From Streptomyces sp. NBC_00443 (lineage in GTDB: Bacteria; Actinomycetota; Actinomycetes; Streptomycetales; Streptomycetaceae): DNA of 64,000 nucleotides. Under the pieces are notes generated by a model. That model was not told the origin of the DNA and did no database searches. It worked only from the letters and a program-made list of their open reading frames with translations. This document shows, piece by piece, positions 33,709 to 42,377 of the stretch. How positions within the stretch are numbered: the stretch's first letter is position 1; every line of letters begins with the position of its first letter. Location: assembly GCF_036014175.1 (NCBI RefSeq), contig NZ_CP107917.1:5456001-5520000 (forward strand), written 5' to 3'. The translations under genes and the position numbers were made by a program.

Positions 33709-34980
33709 TCAGTTGCCCGAGACGGTGACCTTCTCGTCGTTCTTCAGCTGCTCCACCAGCGTCTTCACCTTCGCGGTGTCCCACTGGAGGTTGCCGTTCG
33801 CGGAGTTGCCCGAGATCGGCATGTTCATGGACTTGCCCTCGCCGCTGCTGACGCCCTTCATCGCCCAGAACATGGACGCCAGGTCCCACAGGCCCATGTC
33901 CTTGTCGACGATCAGCGAGTCCAGGCCGGCGCCCATCGTCGGGTACAGCTTGAAGGGGTTCAGGACGGTGCTCGGGGTCGCCACCTGGTTGGCCAGCGCC
34001 GAGAGGAACTTCTGCTGGTTCTTCGTACGGTCCAGGTCGGAGCCGGCCAGCGCGTACCGGGTGCGGACGAAGGCGAGCGCCTCCTCGCCGTTCAGGGTCT
34101 GCTTGCCCTTCTTGAGGTCGGCACCGGACTTGGAGTCCTTGATGTCCTGCGGGATGTCGATCTCGACACCGCCGACGGAGTCCACGATGTTCGCGAAGCC
34201 CGCGAAGCCGATCTCGACGTAGTGGTCGATGTGCAGACCGGTGTTGGACTCGACGGTACGGACCAGCAGTTCGGGTCCGTCCTCCGCGTAGGCCGCGTTC
34301 AGCTTCGTCTGCCTGCCGGTGCCCTCGAAGAACTTCCCGGAGTCCGAGCCCTTGAACGACGGGATCGTGACGTTCGAGTCGCGGGGCAGGGAGATCAGGG
34401 TGTCGCCGTTGCTGCCGGTGTGCAGGATCATCATCGAGTCCGTGCGCTTGCCGTCGGCGGACCCGGTGTGCAGCTCCTTCTTCTGGTCGTCGGACAGCCC
34501 CTCGCGGCTGTCGGAACCGACGATCAGGTAGTTGGTGCCCTCGCCCGCCTCCGGCCGCTCGATGACCTTTGACAGGTCGACCTCGCGGTTGAGCTTGGAG
34601 TCGGCCCAGAAGTAGGTCGCGACGGACGTCACGAGCAACACCGTCACCAGCGTGATGGTCGTCACCTTGATACGGCGCCGCCAGTTCGGCGCGGGACGCG
34701 GCTCGCGCATCCCCCCGTCGTCGCGGCCACCCCCGCCACCGCCGTACACCTGGCCGGTGTTGTAACCGCTGTCGTACCCGTCGTCGCCGTAGCCGCCGTG
34801 GCCCTGGCCGTTCACGTACGACTGCTGCTGCGGCACTCCGCCGTAGCCCTGGCCGGGGGGCGCCGCCTGGCCGCGGCGGACCTGCCGCATCACGCGCGCG
34901 CTCTCGGGCTGCGCGCTCGCGCTGCCGCGTCCGTAGCGGTTGCCGCGGTTGTCGTCGGGTGCCTGGGGCCAGTCATTCAT
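33709..34980 (-). CDS. LytR-CpsA-Psr (LCP) family protein 1
   Basis: A 423-residue membrane-anchored enzyme. About 130 cytoplasmic residues rich in Gly, Tyr, Gln and Asn precede one transmembrane helix (VTTITLVTVLLVTSVATYFW). The extracellular LCP domain shows NYLIVGSDSREG, RTDSMMILHT, SLPRDSNVTI, INAAYAEDGPELLVRTVE and FVRTRYALAGSDLDR. LCP enzymes transfer polymers from a lipid carrier onto peptidoglycan. No LytR_C domain follows. ATG 34980 begins MNDWPQ; an upstream extension is unlikely to be coding. It is the first of five paralogues within 10 kb. Confidence 0.9.
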   Translation of the reverse strand: MNDWPQAPDDNRGNRYGRGSASAQPESARVMRQVRRGQAAPPGQGYGGVPQQQSYVNGQGHGGYGDDGYDSGYNTGQVYGGGGGGRDDGGMREPRPAPNWRRRIKVTTITLVTVLLVTSVATYFWADSKLNREVDLSKVIERPEAGEGTNYLIVGSDSREGLSDDQKKELHTGSADGKRTDSMMILHTGSNGDTLISLPRDSNVTIPSFKGSDSGKFFEGTGRQTKLNAAYAEDGPELLVRTVESNTGLHIDHYVEIGFAGFANIVDSVGGVEIDIPQDIKDSKSGADLKKGKQTLNGEEALAFVRTRYALAGSDLDRTKNQQKFLSALANQVATPSTVLNPFKLYPTMGAGLDSLIVDKDMGLWDLASMFWAMKGVSSGEGKSMNMPISGNSANGNLQWDTAKVKTLVEQLKNDEKVTVSGN

Positions 34981-35099
34981 GCGCCCCAGTGTGCAGGGCA
35001 TGGCCAGGTCACTTACAAGGTTCGGCGGAAAATAGAGGCACGGCTGTTGCGAACCCAACACAAAGTCCGCGAATGTCGACGCGGCATAAGGTGGAGGCC

Positions 35100-35657
35100 A
35101 TGACAGACCAGGTCACCGCCGCAGAGTCGGGCACTCCGGAGATCCCGGGCAAGCCCACCTCCGCATCCCGCACCACACTCAGCCACATCATGACCCACAA
35201 CGACACCAACCTGCTCGGGACGGTGCACGGCGGTGTGATCATGAAACTCGTCGACGACGCCGCGGGCGCGGTGGCCGGCCGGCACAGTGGCGGCCCCGCC
35301 GTCACCGCGTCCATGGACGAGATGGTCTTCCTGGAGCCGGTCCGCGTCGGCGACCTCGTCCATGTGAAGGCCCAGGTCAACTGGACCGGCCGGACGTCGA
35401 TGGAGGTCGGCGTACGGGTCCTGGCGGAGCGCTGGAACGAGTCCGCGCCACCCACCCAGGTCGGCTCGGCCTACCTGGTCTTCGCCGCGGTCGACGCCGA
35501 CGGCAAGCCACGACGCGTCCCCGAGGTACTCCCGGAAACCGAACGCGACAAGCGCCGCAACCAGGAGGCCCAGATCCGCCGCACCCACCGCCTGGCCCGC
35601 AGGCGCGCCATCAAGGAACTGCGCGAGAAGAGGGTGGCGGAGGGATACGAGGACTGA
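35100..35657 (+). CDS. Acyl-CoA thioesterase (hotdog fold, cytosolic ACOT type)
   Basis: A 185-residue protein of the BACH/ACOT-like hotdog family, which hydrolyses acyl-CoA esters. It has LSHIMTHNDTNLLGTVHGGVIMKLVDDAAG with the catalytic Asn/His-Gly-Gly region, ASMDEMVFLEPVRVGDL and GRTSMEVGVRV. A 40-residue Arg/Lys/Glu-rich helix ends the protein. ATG 35100 has GGTGGAGG directly upstream; TAAGGT seven bases before the start is also present. It lies divergent from LCP 1 and convergent with LCP 2. Confidence 0.9.
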   Translation: MTDQVTAAESGTPEIPGKPTSASRTTLSHIMTHNDTNLLGTVHGGVIMKLVDDAAGAVAGRHSGGPAVTASMDEMVFLEPVRVGDLVHVKAQVNWTGRTSMEVGVRVLAERWNESAPPTQVGSAYLVFAAVDADGKPRRVPEVLPETERDKRRNQEAQIRRTHRLARRRAIKELREKRVAEGYED

Positions 35658-35699
35658 GGGGGCTGCCGAGGGTCGCCGGAAAACGGGGCCTCTCGCGAG

Positions 35700-37154
35700 C
35701 TAGGCGCACCCCGCCTCGTCGCCCCGTACCACCGTCGCCTGGCCCTGTGTCGGGTCCTCGGCCCGGACCTTGCGCACCTTCTTGAAGTCCGTCCCGGCGA
35801 TCACCTTCAGGGTGGGGCCCAGCCCCTTCACGGGGCGCAGTTCGCTTCCCGGGAGTGCGGCTGCCAGGGACTTCGCCGAGCGGTCCCAGCCGGGGTCGTG
35901 GGCGACGACCGTGCGCTTCACGGACCGGTCCGCCGCGGTCGCCGGGCGGCCCGTCGTACGGAACCCGGCCGCCGCGAGCGCAGCGTCGACCCGCTTGCCG
36001 AGCTGCGCCGTCGCCGTGCCGTTCTCCACCTGGACGCGGATCTGCTGCGGGGCGACCTCCACCGGGACGGCCCTTCTCTTCGGCCGTTGCGCTGCCAGCG
36101 GCTTGTCCTCGCGCAGGGCCCGGAAGAGGCGTTCGGCCTGTGAGGTGTTCCACTTCACCGTGGAGCCGAGGCCCTTCACCTCGTATGCCAGCTGCCCGAT
36201 CGGCACGGTCGTGAACTCCGACGAGGACGGCGAGAAGTTCCGCATCGCCCGCCCGAGGTCGAGCAGTTCACCCGTGCCGAACCCCTTGTCGGCCCGCACC
36301 GACCCCAGCACCGCCCGCGTCACGTCCCTGAACCGCATCGGGTTCAGCAGGATCCCGGACGACGTCGCCCGCTCGATCAGCGCCGCCATGAACCGCTGCT
36401 GCCGGTGCACCCGGCCCAGGTCGGAGTCGCTGTCGACGTGCCGCGCGCGGACGTACTGCAACGCCTCCCCGCCCATCAGCCGGTGTGTGCCGGCCGGCAG
36501 GTCCAGCCCGGTGTAGGAGTCCTTCAGCGGCTCGGCCGTGCAGATCCGCACGCCGCCGACCACGTCGACCGTCTTCATGAAGCTGGTGAAGTCGACCTCC
36601 AGATAGTGGTCGATCTTCACGTGCGTCATGTGCTCGACCGTGCGCACGGTGAGGTTCGGCCCGCCCTCCGCGTACGCCGCGTTGATCTTGATGGGATGGG
36701 CCTTGCGGCCCTCACCCGCGGGCACCTCGGCGTACGAGTCGCGCGGCAGGCTCACCACGCTCGCCCGCTCCCGGTCCCCCGAGATGTGCACGATCATGAT
36801 CGTGTCGGTGCAGTGACACGGGGCGCCACCGAGCCGGTACCTGCGCCGCTCCTCCTCGCTGATGCGGTCGCGGCCGTCCGTGCCGACGAGCAGGACGTTC
36901 ATCCCGTTCCCGGCCTGAGGCCGGTTCTTCATGTCCTTGAACGGGTCCACCCGCGCGATCTTCGCGTCCAGGCTGGTGACCACCGCGTGCCCGATCCCGG
37001 CGGACGCGAGGACCACGACGGACAGCGTGGTCACCGCCCGCATGGCCCACCGGGGCCGCCTCCGCCGTACGGGCGCGGCCGGCCGCGCCCCGCCACGGGG
37101 CGGCCGCGGGCTGCGCTGCGACGGGGCGGAAGAGCGGCGGGGCGGCGTGGGCAT
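35700..37154 (-). CDS. LytR-CpsA-Psr (LCP) family protein 2, with LytR_C domain
   Basis: A 484-residue protein. A short Arg/Pro-rich cytoplasmic part, then a membrane helix (AVTTLSVVVLASAGIGHAV). The LCP domain shows NVLLVGTDGRDR, CTDTIMIVHI, SLPRDSYAEV, KINAAYAEGGPNLTVRTVEHM and YVRARHVDSDSDLGR. About 110 C-terminal residues form a LytR_C domain (IRVQVENGTATAQLG). The segment before the catalytic TDT reads CHC, an unusual pair of cysteines where Arg is common. GGAGG lies upstream of ATG 37154. A divergent GT2 gene shares its promoter region. Confidence 0.9.
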   Translation of the reverse strand: MPTPPRRSSAPSQRSPRPPRGGARPAAPVRRRRPRWAMRAVTTLSVVVLASAGIGHAVVTSLDAKIARVDPFKDMKNRPQAGNGMNVLLVGTDGRDRISEEERRRYRLGGAPCHCTDTIMIVHISGDRERASVVSLPRDSYAEVPAGEGRKAHPIKINAAYAEGGPNLTVRTVEHMTHVKIDHYLEVDFTSFMKTVDVVGGVRICTAEPLKDSYTGLDLPAGTHRLMGGEALQYVRARHVDSDSDLGRVHRQQRFMAALIERATSSGILLNPMRFRDVTRAVLGSVRADKGFGTGELLDLGRAMRNFSPSSSEFTTVPIGQLAYEVKGLGSTVKWNTSQAERLFRALREDKPLAAQRPKRRAVPVEVAPQQIRVQVENGTATAQLGKRVDAALAAAGFRTTGRPATAADRSVKRTVVAHDPGWDRSAKSLAAALPGSELRPVKGLGPTLKVIAGTDFKKVRKVRAEDPTQGQATVVRGDEAGCA

Positions 37155-37295
37155 GGGGGGATACCTCCGCTGGGGTTGCCCTGGGGGCCGTACGTGGGAT
37201 CCGTGAGCACCGTAGGCCCATACGATCTGCTGCCCGGAGCACCAGCCCCGGCGGGGCGCACCGGTGTCCCCCGTTCGCGGTAACGTGAGGCCCCT

Positions 37296-38348
37296 ATGAA
37301 CGCCAATCCCGACGTGCAGCTCCCCGCCGTGTCCGTCATCATGCCCGTCCTCGACGAGGAGCGGCATCTGCGCGGAGCAGTCCAAGCGATCCTCGCGCAG
37401 GAGTACGCCGGCGAGATGGAGGTCGTGATCGCCCTCGGTCCGTCCACGGACCGCACGGACGAGATCGCCGCCGAGCTCGTGGCCGAGACGGCATCGTCCG
37501 AGAACAAGCGCGTACACACCGTCCCGAACCCGACCGGCCGCACCCCCGCCGCCCTCAACGCCGCGATCAAGGCCTCCCGCCACCCGATCGTCGTCCGCGT
37601 CGACGGCCACGGCATGCTCTCGCCCAACTACATCACCACCGCCGTACGGCTCCTGGAGGAGACCGGCGCGCAGAACGTCGGCGGCATCATGCACGCCGAG
37701 GGCGAGAACGACTGGGAGCACGCCGTCGCCGCCGCGATGACCTCGAAGATCGGCGTCGGCAACGCCGCCTTCCACACGGGCGGCGATGCGGCCCCCGCCG
37801 AGACGGTCTACCTCGGCGTCTTCCGGCGCGAGGCGCTGGAGCAACAGGGCGGCTACAACGAGGAGTTCATCCGCGCCCAGGACTGGGAGCTCAACTTCCG
37901 GATCCGGGAGGCGGGCGGGCTGATCTGGTTCTCGCCCGAGCTGAAGGTGTCGTACCGCCCGAGGCCGTCGGTGAAGGCCCTCGCCAAGCAGTACAAGGAC
38001 TACGGCCGCTGGCGTCATGTCGTCGCCCGCTACCACGCCGGCTCCATCAACCTGCGCTACCTCGCCCCGCCGACGGCGGTGTGCGCGATCGCGGTCGGCC
38101 TCGTGCTGGGCGCCCTGGTCACCCCCTGGGCGCTGGTCGTCCCCGGCGGCTACCTCGCAGCCATCACCGCGGGCTCGCTCCCGGCCGGCAAGGGCCTCCC
38201 GCTGAAGGCACGCCTCCAGATCCCCGTCGCCCTCGCCACCATGCACATGTCCTGGGGCTACGGCTTCCTGACCAGCCCGCGAGCCCTGGCGAGGAAGGTC
38301 ATCGCCTCCCGACGCCCGGCCGTGCTCAGCGTCGACAGCGCTGGTTGA
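37296..38348 (+). CDS. Family 2 glycosyltransferase, membrane-associated
   Basis: A 350-residue protein. The GT-A domain starts with VSVIMPVLDEERHLRGAV; VRVDGHGML is the metal/nucleotide-sugar-binding segment, and RAQDWELNFRIREAGG matches the acceptor-side ED motif. Two C-terminal hydrophobic helices (about 250-295) suggest membrane attachment, like ExoA-type transferases. It sits among LCP genes, facing the start of LCP 2, so it may build the polymer those enzymes attach. The sugar is unknown. Confidence 0.88.
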   Translation: MNANPDVQLPAVSVIMPVLDEERHLRGAVQAILAQEYAGEMEVVIALGPSTDRTDEIAAELVAETASSENKRVHTVPNPTGRTPAALNAAIKASRHPIVVRVDGHGMLSPNYITTAVRLLEETGAQNVGGIMHAEGENDWEHAVAAAMTSKIGVGNAAFHTGGDAAPAETVYLGVFRREALEQQGGYNEEFIRAQDWELNFRIREAGGLIWFSPELKVSYRPRPSVKALAKQYKDYGRWRHVVARYHAGSINLRYLAPPTAVCAIAVGLVLGALVTPWALVVPGGYLAAITAGSLPAGKGLPLKARLQIPVALATMHMSWGYGFLTSPRALARKVIASRRPAVLSVDSAG

Positions 38349-38369
38349 GCCCGCTGGGCGGGGCGCCCG

Positions 38370-39947
38370 TCACCACGTGAAGTCCGGGTCGACCTTCATA
38401 CAGGCCTTGGTGTCGGAGGCGTTCAGCGCCTCCGCCGTGTCCGGCGTCCTGTCGTCCTGCTTCGGGGCCTTGTACGCCGTACCCTCCCGCCAGTCCGCGC
38501 CGACGACGAGGGTGACGCCGGAGACGTCCGTGGACCTCTCGACGGCGTCGGCCGGGATGCCGAGGGCCTTGGCGAGCCGCTGGGCGTCGCCCTCCAGGTC
38601 GGCGCTCGGGTAACGGACGAGGGTCGTGTCCGCGATCGGCGTGGCCGAGGCGTCCGCGACGGCCTGGGTGAAGCCCTTGTCCACGAGCAGCCCGGCGACG
38701 GTGGTCGCGCGGCCCTGGGCCGGGGCGAGGACATCGGTGCGGGTGCCGTTCTGCACCTGCACCGCGATCTCGCCGTCCGCCGCGGCCGGATCGGTGGAGG
38801 TCTTCTCCTCGGTGGCCTTCTTCTTGTCCTTGCCGTCGAGGGCGATGTCCTCACGCACCAGCCGGAACAGCTTGGTCGCGTCCTCGGTGGGCTCGACACG
38901 CGAACCGACGTAGCGGTTGGGCATCGTCGTCATGGTGATGCGCGAGGTCGGCACCTTCTTGAGCTCGCCGGCCAGGTCGTAGAGCTTGGCCACCGTGCCC
39001 AGGCCCGGGTCGACGGTCAGCGCGTTGGTGGCCGCCTCGGCGAGGGCGCGGAGCTTGCCCGGGTTGCTCAGCTTGGCGTTCTTGCGCAGCTCGCGGACCA
39101 TCGAGTTCATGTACTGGTGCTGCGCCTTGGCGCGGGCCAGGTCGCTGCCGTCCTCGAAGCCGTACCGGGTGCGCAGCCACTGCAGGGCCTGCTCGCCCTT
39201 GACGTAGGTCGTGCCCTTCTCCAGCTTCAGCCCGGAGCCGTGGCCCTGGCTGTCCTTTGAGTGGATGTTGGCGTTCACACAGACCGGGACGCCGCCGATG
39301 GCGTCCGCCATCGACACCACGCCCGAGAAGTCGATCATCATGAAGTGGTCGATGTGGATGTCGGTCAGCTTCTCCCACGTCGCCACCGTGCACCCCGGGC
39401 CGCCACGGCCGAGCGACTGGTTGGTCATCGCGCGTTCGCGGGCCTGGTAGACGTCCCCGCTGTCCGGATCCGTGCACTTGGGGATGTCCACCAGCGTGTC
39501 GCGGGGCATGCTCACCACCGACATGTTGGTGCGGTCGGCCGAGACGTGCAGCAGCATCTGGACGTCGGCGAGGGGGATGCCGCCGAACGTCTCCTTGGCG
39601 CCGCCGAGCTTCTGGTTCTCTTTGCTGTCCCGGGCGTCCGAGCCGATCAGCAGGATGTTCAGCGGCGTCTGACCGGCGGCGTTCGCCTCGGTCCGGGCGG
39701 CGCGGTCCTTGGCGTCGCCGATGTTGAGGTCGTCCTTCTTCAGGTTGCCGTTGAGGTGCTGGTAATAGAGATACCCGGCACCCGCGGTGCCCAGTATCAC
39801 CACCGCCAGAACCGTCGCCGACCAGCGCAGCGCCCGCCGTCTGCGGGGCCTGCCGTCGGTCCCGCGGCCGCCCCCGGAACCCCCGCCACCGTGCCGGCCG
39901 CCCTGGTCGGCCGGCGTGTCCTGGTCGGCCTGCGGCGTGAGGGACAT
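38370..39947 (-). CDS. LytR-CpsA-Psr (LCP) family protein 3, with LytR_C domain
   Basis: A 525-residue protein. A Gly/Arg-rich cytoplasmic segment precedes the membrane helix (WSATVLAVVILGTAGAGYLYY). The LCP domain shows NILLIGSDARDS, LADVQMLLHV, SMPRDTLVDIP and WLRTRYGFEDGSDLAR; the catalytic Asp is kept but the usual following Thr/Ser is Val. A LytR_C domain (IAVQVQNGTRTDV) spans about 400-490, and the tail has one Cys. GGAGGA precedes ATG 39947. The 400-base upstream region contains a set of TGTC-type repeats. Confidence 0.9.
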   Translation of the reverse strand: MSLTPQADQDTPADQGGRHGGGGSGGGRGTDGRPRRRRALRWSATVLAVVILGTAGAGYLYYQHLNGNLKKDDLNIGDAKDRAARTEANAAGQTPLNILLIGSDARDSKENQKLGGAKETFGGIPLADVQMLLHVSADRTNMSVVSMPRDTLVDIPKCTDPDSGDVYQARERAMTNQSLGRGGPGCTVATWEKLTDIHIDHFMMIDFSGVVSMADAIGGVPVCVNANIHSKDSQGHGSGLKLEKGTTYVKGEQALQWLRTRYGFEDGSDLARAKAQHQYMNSMVRELRKNAKLSNPGKLRALAEAATNALTVDPGLGTVAKLYDLAGELKKVPTSRITMTTMPNRYVGSRVEPTEDATKLFRLVREDIALDGKDKKKATEEKTSTDPAAADGEIAVQVQNGTRTDVLAPAQGRATTVAGLLVDKGFTQAVADASATPIADTTLVRYPSADLEGDAQRLAKALGIPADAVERSTDVSGVTLVVGADWREGTAYKAPKQDDRTPDTAEALNASDTKACMKVDPDFTW

Positions 39948-40297
39948 GGTGTCCTCCACCGCGGGGGCCTCCCCTCGCACACTGCTCTGCGCCAACTGTC
40001 TGCCCTTCCCCACCCTTTGCCCGACACGGCTCCGCCCCGCGCCGGACCTCCCTGTCCGGTGTGGAGCGAACCATGTCGGACCACCCTGTCCGACGCCGGT
40101 TCGCAACCTGTCAGACCCCTGTGGGTCCGAGCCCGGTTGGCCACGTGTCGGCAAAATCCACGCCCGGCACGGCCGCGTGGTGTGTCGGGCCAACGCCGCC
40201 TGACACAACCGTGTCTTGCGTCAGACCAACGAGAGTCGGCCACAGTTGCGTTCCCCGCCGGAGTTTCCGTACCGGAGATTTTGTGGCCTTTGAGCGG
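39948..40297 (-). promoter_or_regulatory. Upstream region of LCP 3 with repeated TGTC-type motifs
   Basis: There is no gene in this 350-base stretch. About ten copies of a TGTCnGRC-like motif or its complement occur between about 39997 and 40226: at 40052, 40074, 40086, 40109, 40146, 40182, 40201 and 40212, and in degenerate form elsewhere. One pair forms a clear inverted repeat, GTCGGAC/GTCCGAC (about 40075-40094). It resembles a multi-site regulator-binding region. Confidence 0.4.
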
Positions 40298-40342
40298 AAC
40301 GGGCCCGCCTCACCCCGAGCAGGCGGGGGAGACGGGCCCGTT
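40298..40342. terminator. Terminator hairpin of LCP 4
   Basis: An inverted repeat AACGGGCCCG (40298-40307) with CGGGCCCGTT (40333-40342), containing an inner CCCGCCT/AGGCGGG stem. It lies directly after the LCP 4 stop on the minus strand. Confidence 0.7.
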
Positions 40343-40348
40343 GAGTGA

Positions 40349-42154
40349 CTACTTCGCGCACTCCACCTTGTCGGCCGTGGACTTCTCCACGTCGGGCGCC
40401 TTGCTCGGAGCCGTGAGCGATACGCCCGCACCCTTGAAGTCCTTGCCCAGCGTCAGCGTCATCGTGGGCAGGCCCTGGGAGTTGGTCACGCTCTTGCCGG
40501 GCTTCATCGCGGACCCGGACAGCCCCATGATCGCGGCGAGCTGCCGTGCCTGGTCCGCCTGGTCCGGCGCGTACTCCAGCGTCGTCTTCGACAGCGTCGC
40601 CGGCGCGTTGCCCGCGTTCTCGGACTTCTCCACGCCCTCCTCGGTCTGCAGCCAGGTGAGGGTCTCCTGCGCGCTGCCCGCGGGCGCCCCGCCGTTGTAG
40701 ACCTGCACCCGCACATCGGCGGGGTCGGCCTTGGTGCCCTTGAGCCGGGCGGCCACGGCGGCGGCTTCCTTCTTCTTCTGCTCCTTGACCGCGGTGAAGG
40801 AGACGTCGTTCTGGATCGCCTGGAAGACCTGGGGAGCCGTGGTCGGGTTGGGGACGACCGTCGCCCGGACCTTCTCCGTCGGGTTGTCGATCACCGGAAT
40901 CGTCGTGAAGGTCAGGTTCTTGGTGTCGAGCTTGCCGAGCTCCAGGCCGAGGTCCTTCAGCTTGTCGATGCTGTCGAGCGCCGAGTCGACGGTGAGCGCC
41001 TTCGTGCCCGCCTCGGCCAGCTTGATCATCTTCGACGGGCTGGTGAGGGTGTCGTTCGACTTCAGCTTGCGCATCAGCGCGCTGAGGAACTGCTGCTGGA
41101 GCCCGATCCGGCTCAGGTCGCCGCCGGTGCCGACGGCATGCCGGGTGCGGACGAAGGCCAGCGCCTGCTCGCCCTCGATCACATGCTCGCCCTTGGGGAG
41201 GTTGAGCTTGGAGTCGGGGTCGTCGATGTCCTTGGCGAGGCACACCTCGACGCCGCCGACGGCCGACGTCAGCGTCTTCACGGCGTTGAAGTCGGCGACC
41301 ATGAAGTTGTCCGCCTGGATGCCGGTCAGCTCGGTGACCGTACGCACGGTGCAACTGGGCGTACGGTCCTCCTGGCCGAGGCTGGTGTTGAAGCGGACGC
41401 CGGTCTCGCCCGGGATGACCTTCGAGGAGCCGTCCTCCTGCGTGGTCGGGCAGTCCGGGATGTCGACGATCAGGTCACGCGGGATGCTCAGCGCGGTCGC
41501 GTTCGAGCGGTCCTTCGAGACGTGCAGCAGGATCGTGGTGTCGGCGTGCCCGGCGCTGCCCGAGTCGCCGTACTTCTCGTTGCCCGCGCCCGTGCGCTTG
41601 TCCGTGCCGATGAGCAGGATGTTGATGGCCTTGTCCTTCGAGAAGCCACCGGTGCTCGCGCCGTCGTCGGAGACGGACTGGATGTTGTCGTTGAGGTGCT
41701 CGATGTAGAGATACGCGCCCGCGGCGGCGGCGACCACCACGAACGCGGTGATCCCGCCGGTCCAGAGCAGGGCCCGCTTCGCCTTGTTCTTCTTCACCGG
41801 CCGCCGGCCACGCCGGCCCGGCGGCTCCTCGGGCGCCCCCTTGCGCCTGCGCTGCGACGGGACCTCACGGCCCGGCGCGGGACGCGTCTCGCGTGCGGGG
41901 GCGGCGGTGCGATTGCGTACGGCACCTCCGGCGCCCGCGCCGCTACCCGCACCCCCGGCAGCAGTCCCCCCGGCAGTCTTGCCGCCGGCCCGGGAAGCCG
42001 CTCCTGCCCGGGAGGCGGATCTGCGGGGTCCGGGCACCGACGACTGCGCTGCGGAAGGAGCCAGTCGCAGTTCGTATTCGCCGGTGTTCGGATTGAGCAC
42101 CCACTGGTCTGCGGGATCGATGTCGTCCGCCCGCCCACGGCCTTGCGCGTCCAC
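40349..42154 (-). CDS. LytR-CpsA-Psr (LCP) family protein 4, with LytR_C domain
   Basis: At 601 residues this is the longest LCP protein here. About 125 N-terminal residues are Ala/Gly/Arg-rich and cytoplasmic, ending in a basic KKNKAKR before the membrane helix (ALLWTGGITAFVVVAAAAGAYLYI). The LCP domain shows NILLIGTDKRTG, HADTTILLHV, SIPRDLIVDIPDC and FVRTRHAVGTGGDLSR. The LytR_C domain begins near VRVQVYNGGAPAG. It starts at GTG 42154 with GGAGGA upstream. DPADQWVLNPNTGEYELRL near its N-terminus is a conserved-looking cytoplasmic motif absent from the other four. Confidence 0.9.
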   Translation of the reverse strand: MDAQGRGRADDIDPADQWVLNPNTGEYELRLAPSAAQSSVPGPRRSASRAGAASRAGGKTAGGTAAGGAGSGAGAGGAVRNRTAAPARETRPAPGREVPSQRRRKGAPEEPPGRRGRRPVKKNKAKRALLWTGGITAFVVVAAAAGAYLYIEHLNDNIQSVSDDGASTGGFSKDKAINILLIGTDKRTGAGNEKYGDSGSAGHADTTILLHVSKDRSNATALSIPRDLIVDIPDCPTTQEDGSSKVIPGETGVRFNTSLGQEDRTPSCTVRTVTELTGIQADNFMVADFNAVKTLTSAVGGVEVCLAKDIDDPDSKLNLPKGEHVIEGEQALAFVRTRHAVGTGGDLSRIGLQQQFLSALMRKLKSNDTLTSPSKMIKLAEAGTKALTVDSALDSIDKLKDLGLELGKLDTKNLTFTTIPVIDNPTEKVRATVVPNPTTAPQVFQAIQNDVSFTAVKEQKKKEAAAVAARLKGTKADPADVRVQVYNGGAPAGSAQETLTWLQTEEGVEKSENAGNAPATLSKTTLEYAPDQADQARQLAAIMGLSGSAMKPGKSVTNSQGLPTMTLTLGKDFKGAGVSLTAPSKAPDVEKSTADKVECAK

Positions 42155-42377
42155 GGTTGTCTGAATCCTCCGTCGGGGCCACGCGGCGCCTACCCCTCCA
42201 AGGCGCTCGGGTCTCGGTCAAACAGTGCGCAACCGTAACTACGGCTGGGTGCACCGGATCGCTCACACTATCCGCCCAGTTCAGCGTCAAGCGACGACGG
42301 TGACAAATTCCACGTCCCTACAACTGGGCAATCCGGCGCATTTCTTTGAACTGGGGTTCGTCGACTTGGTGAGCGCT

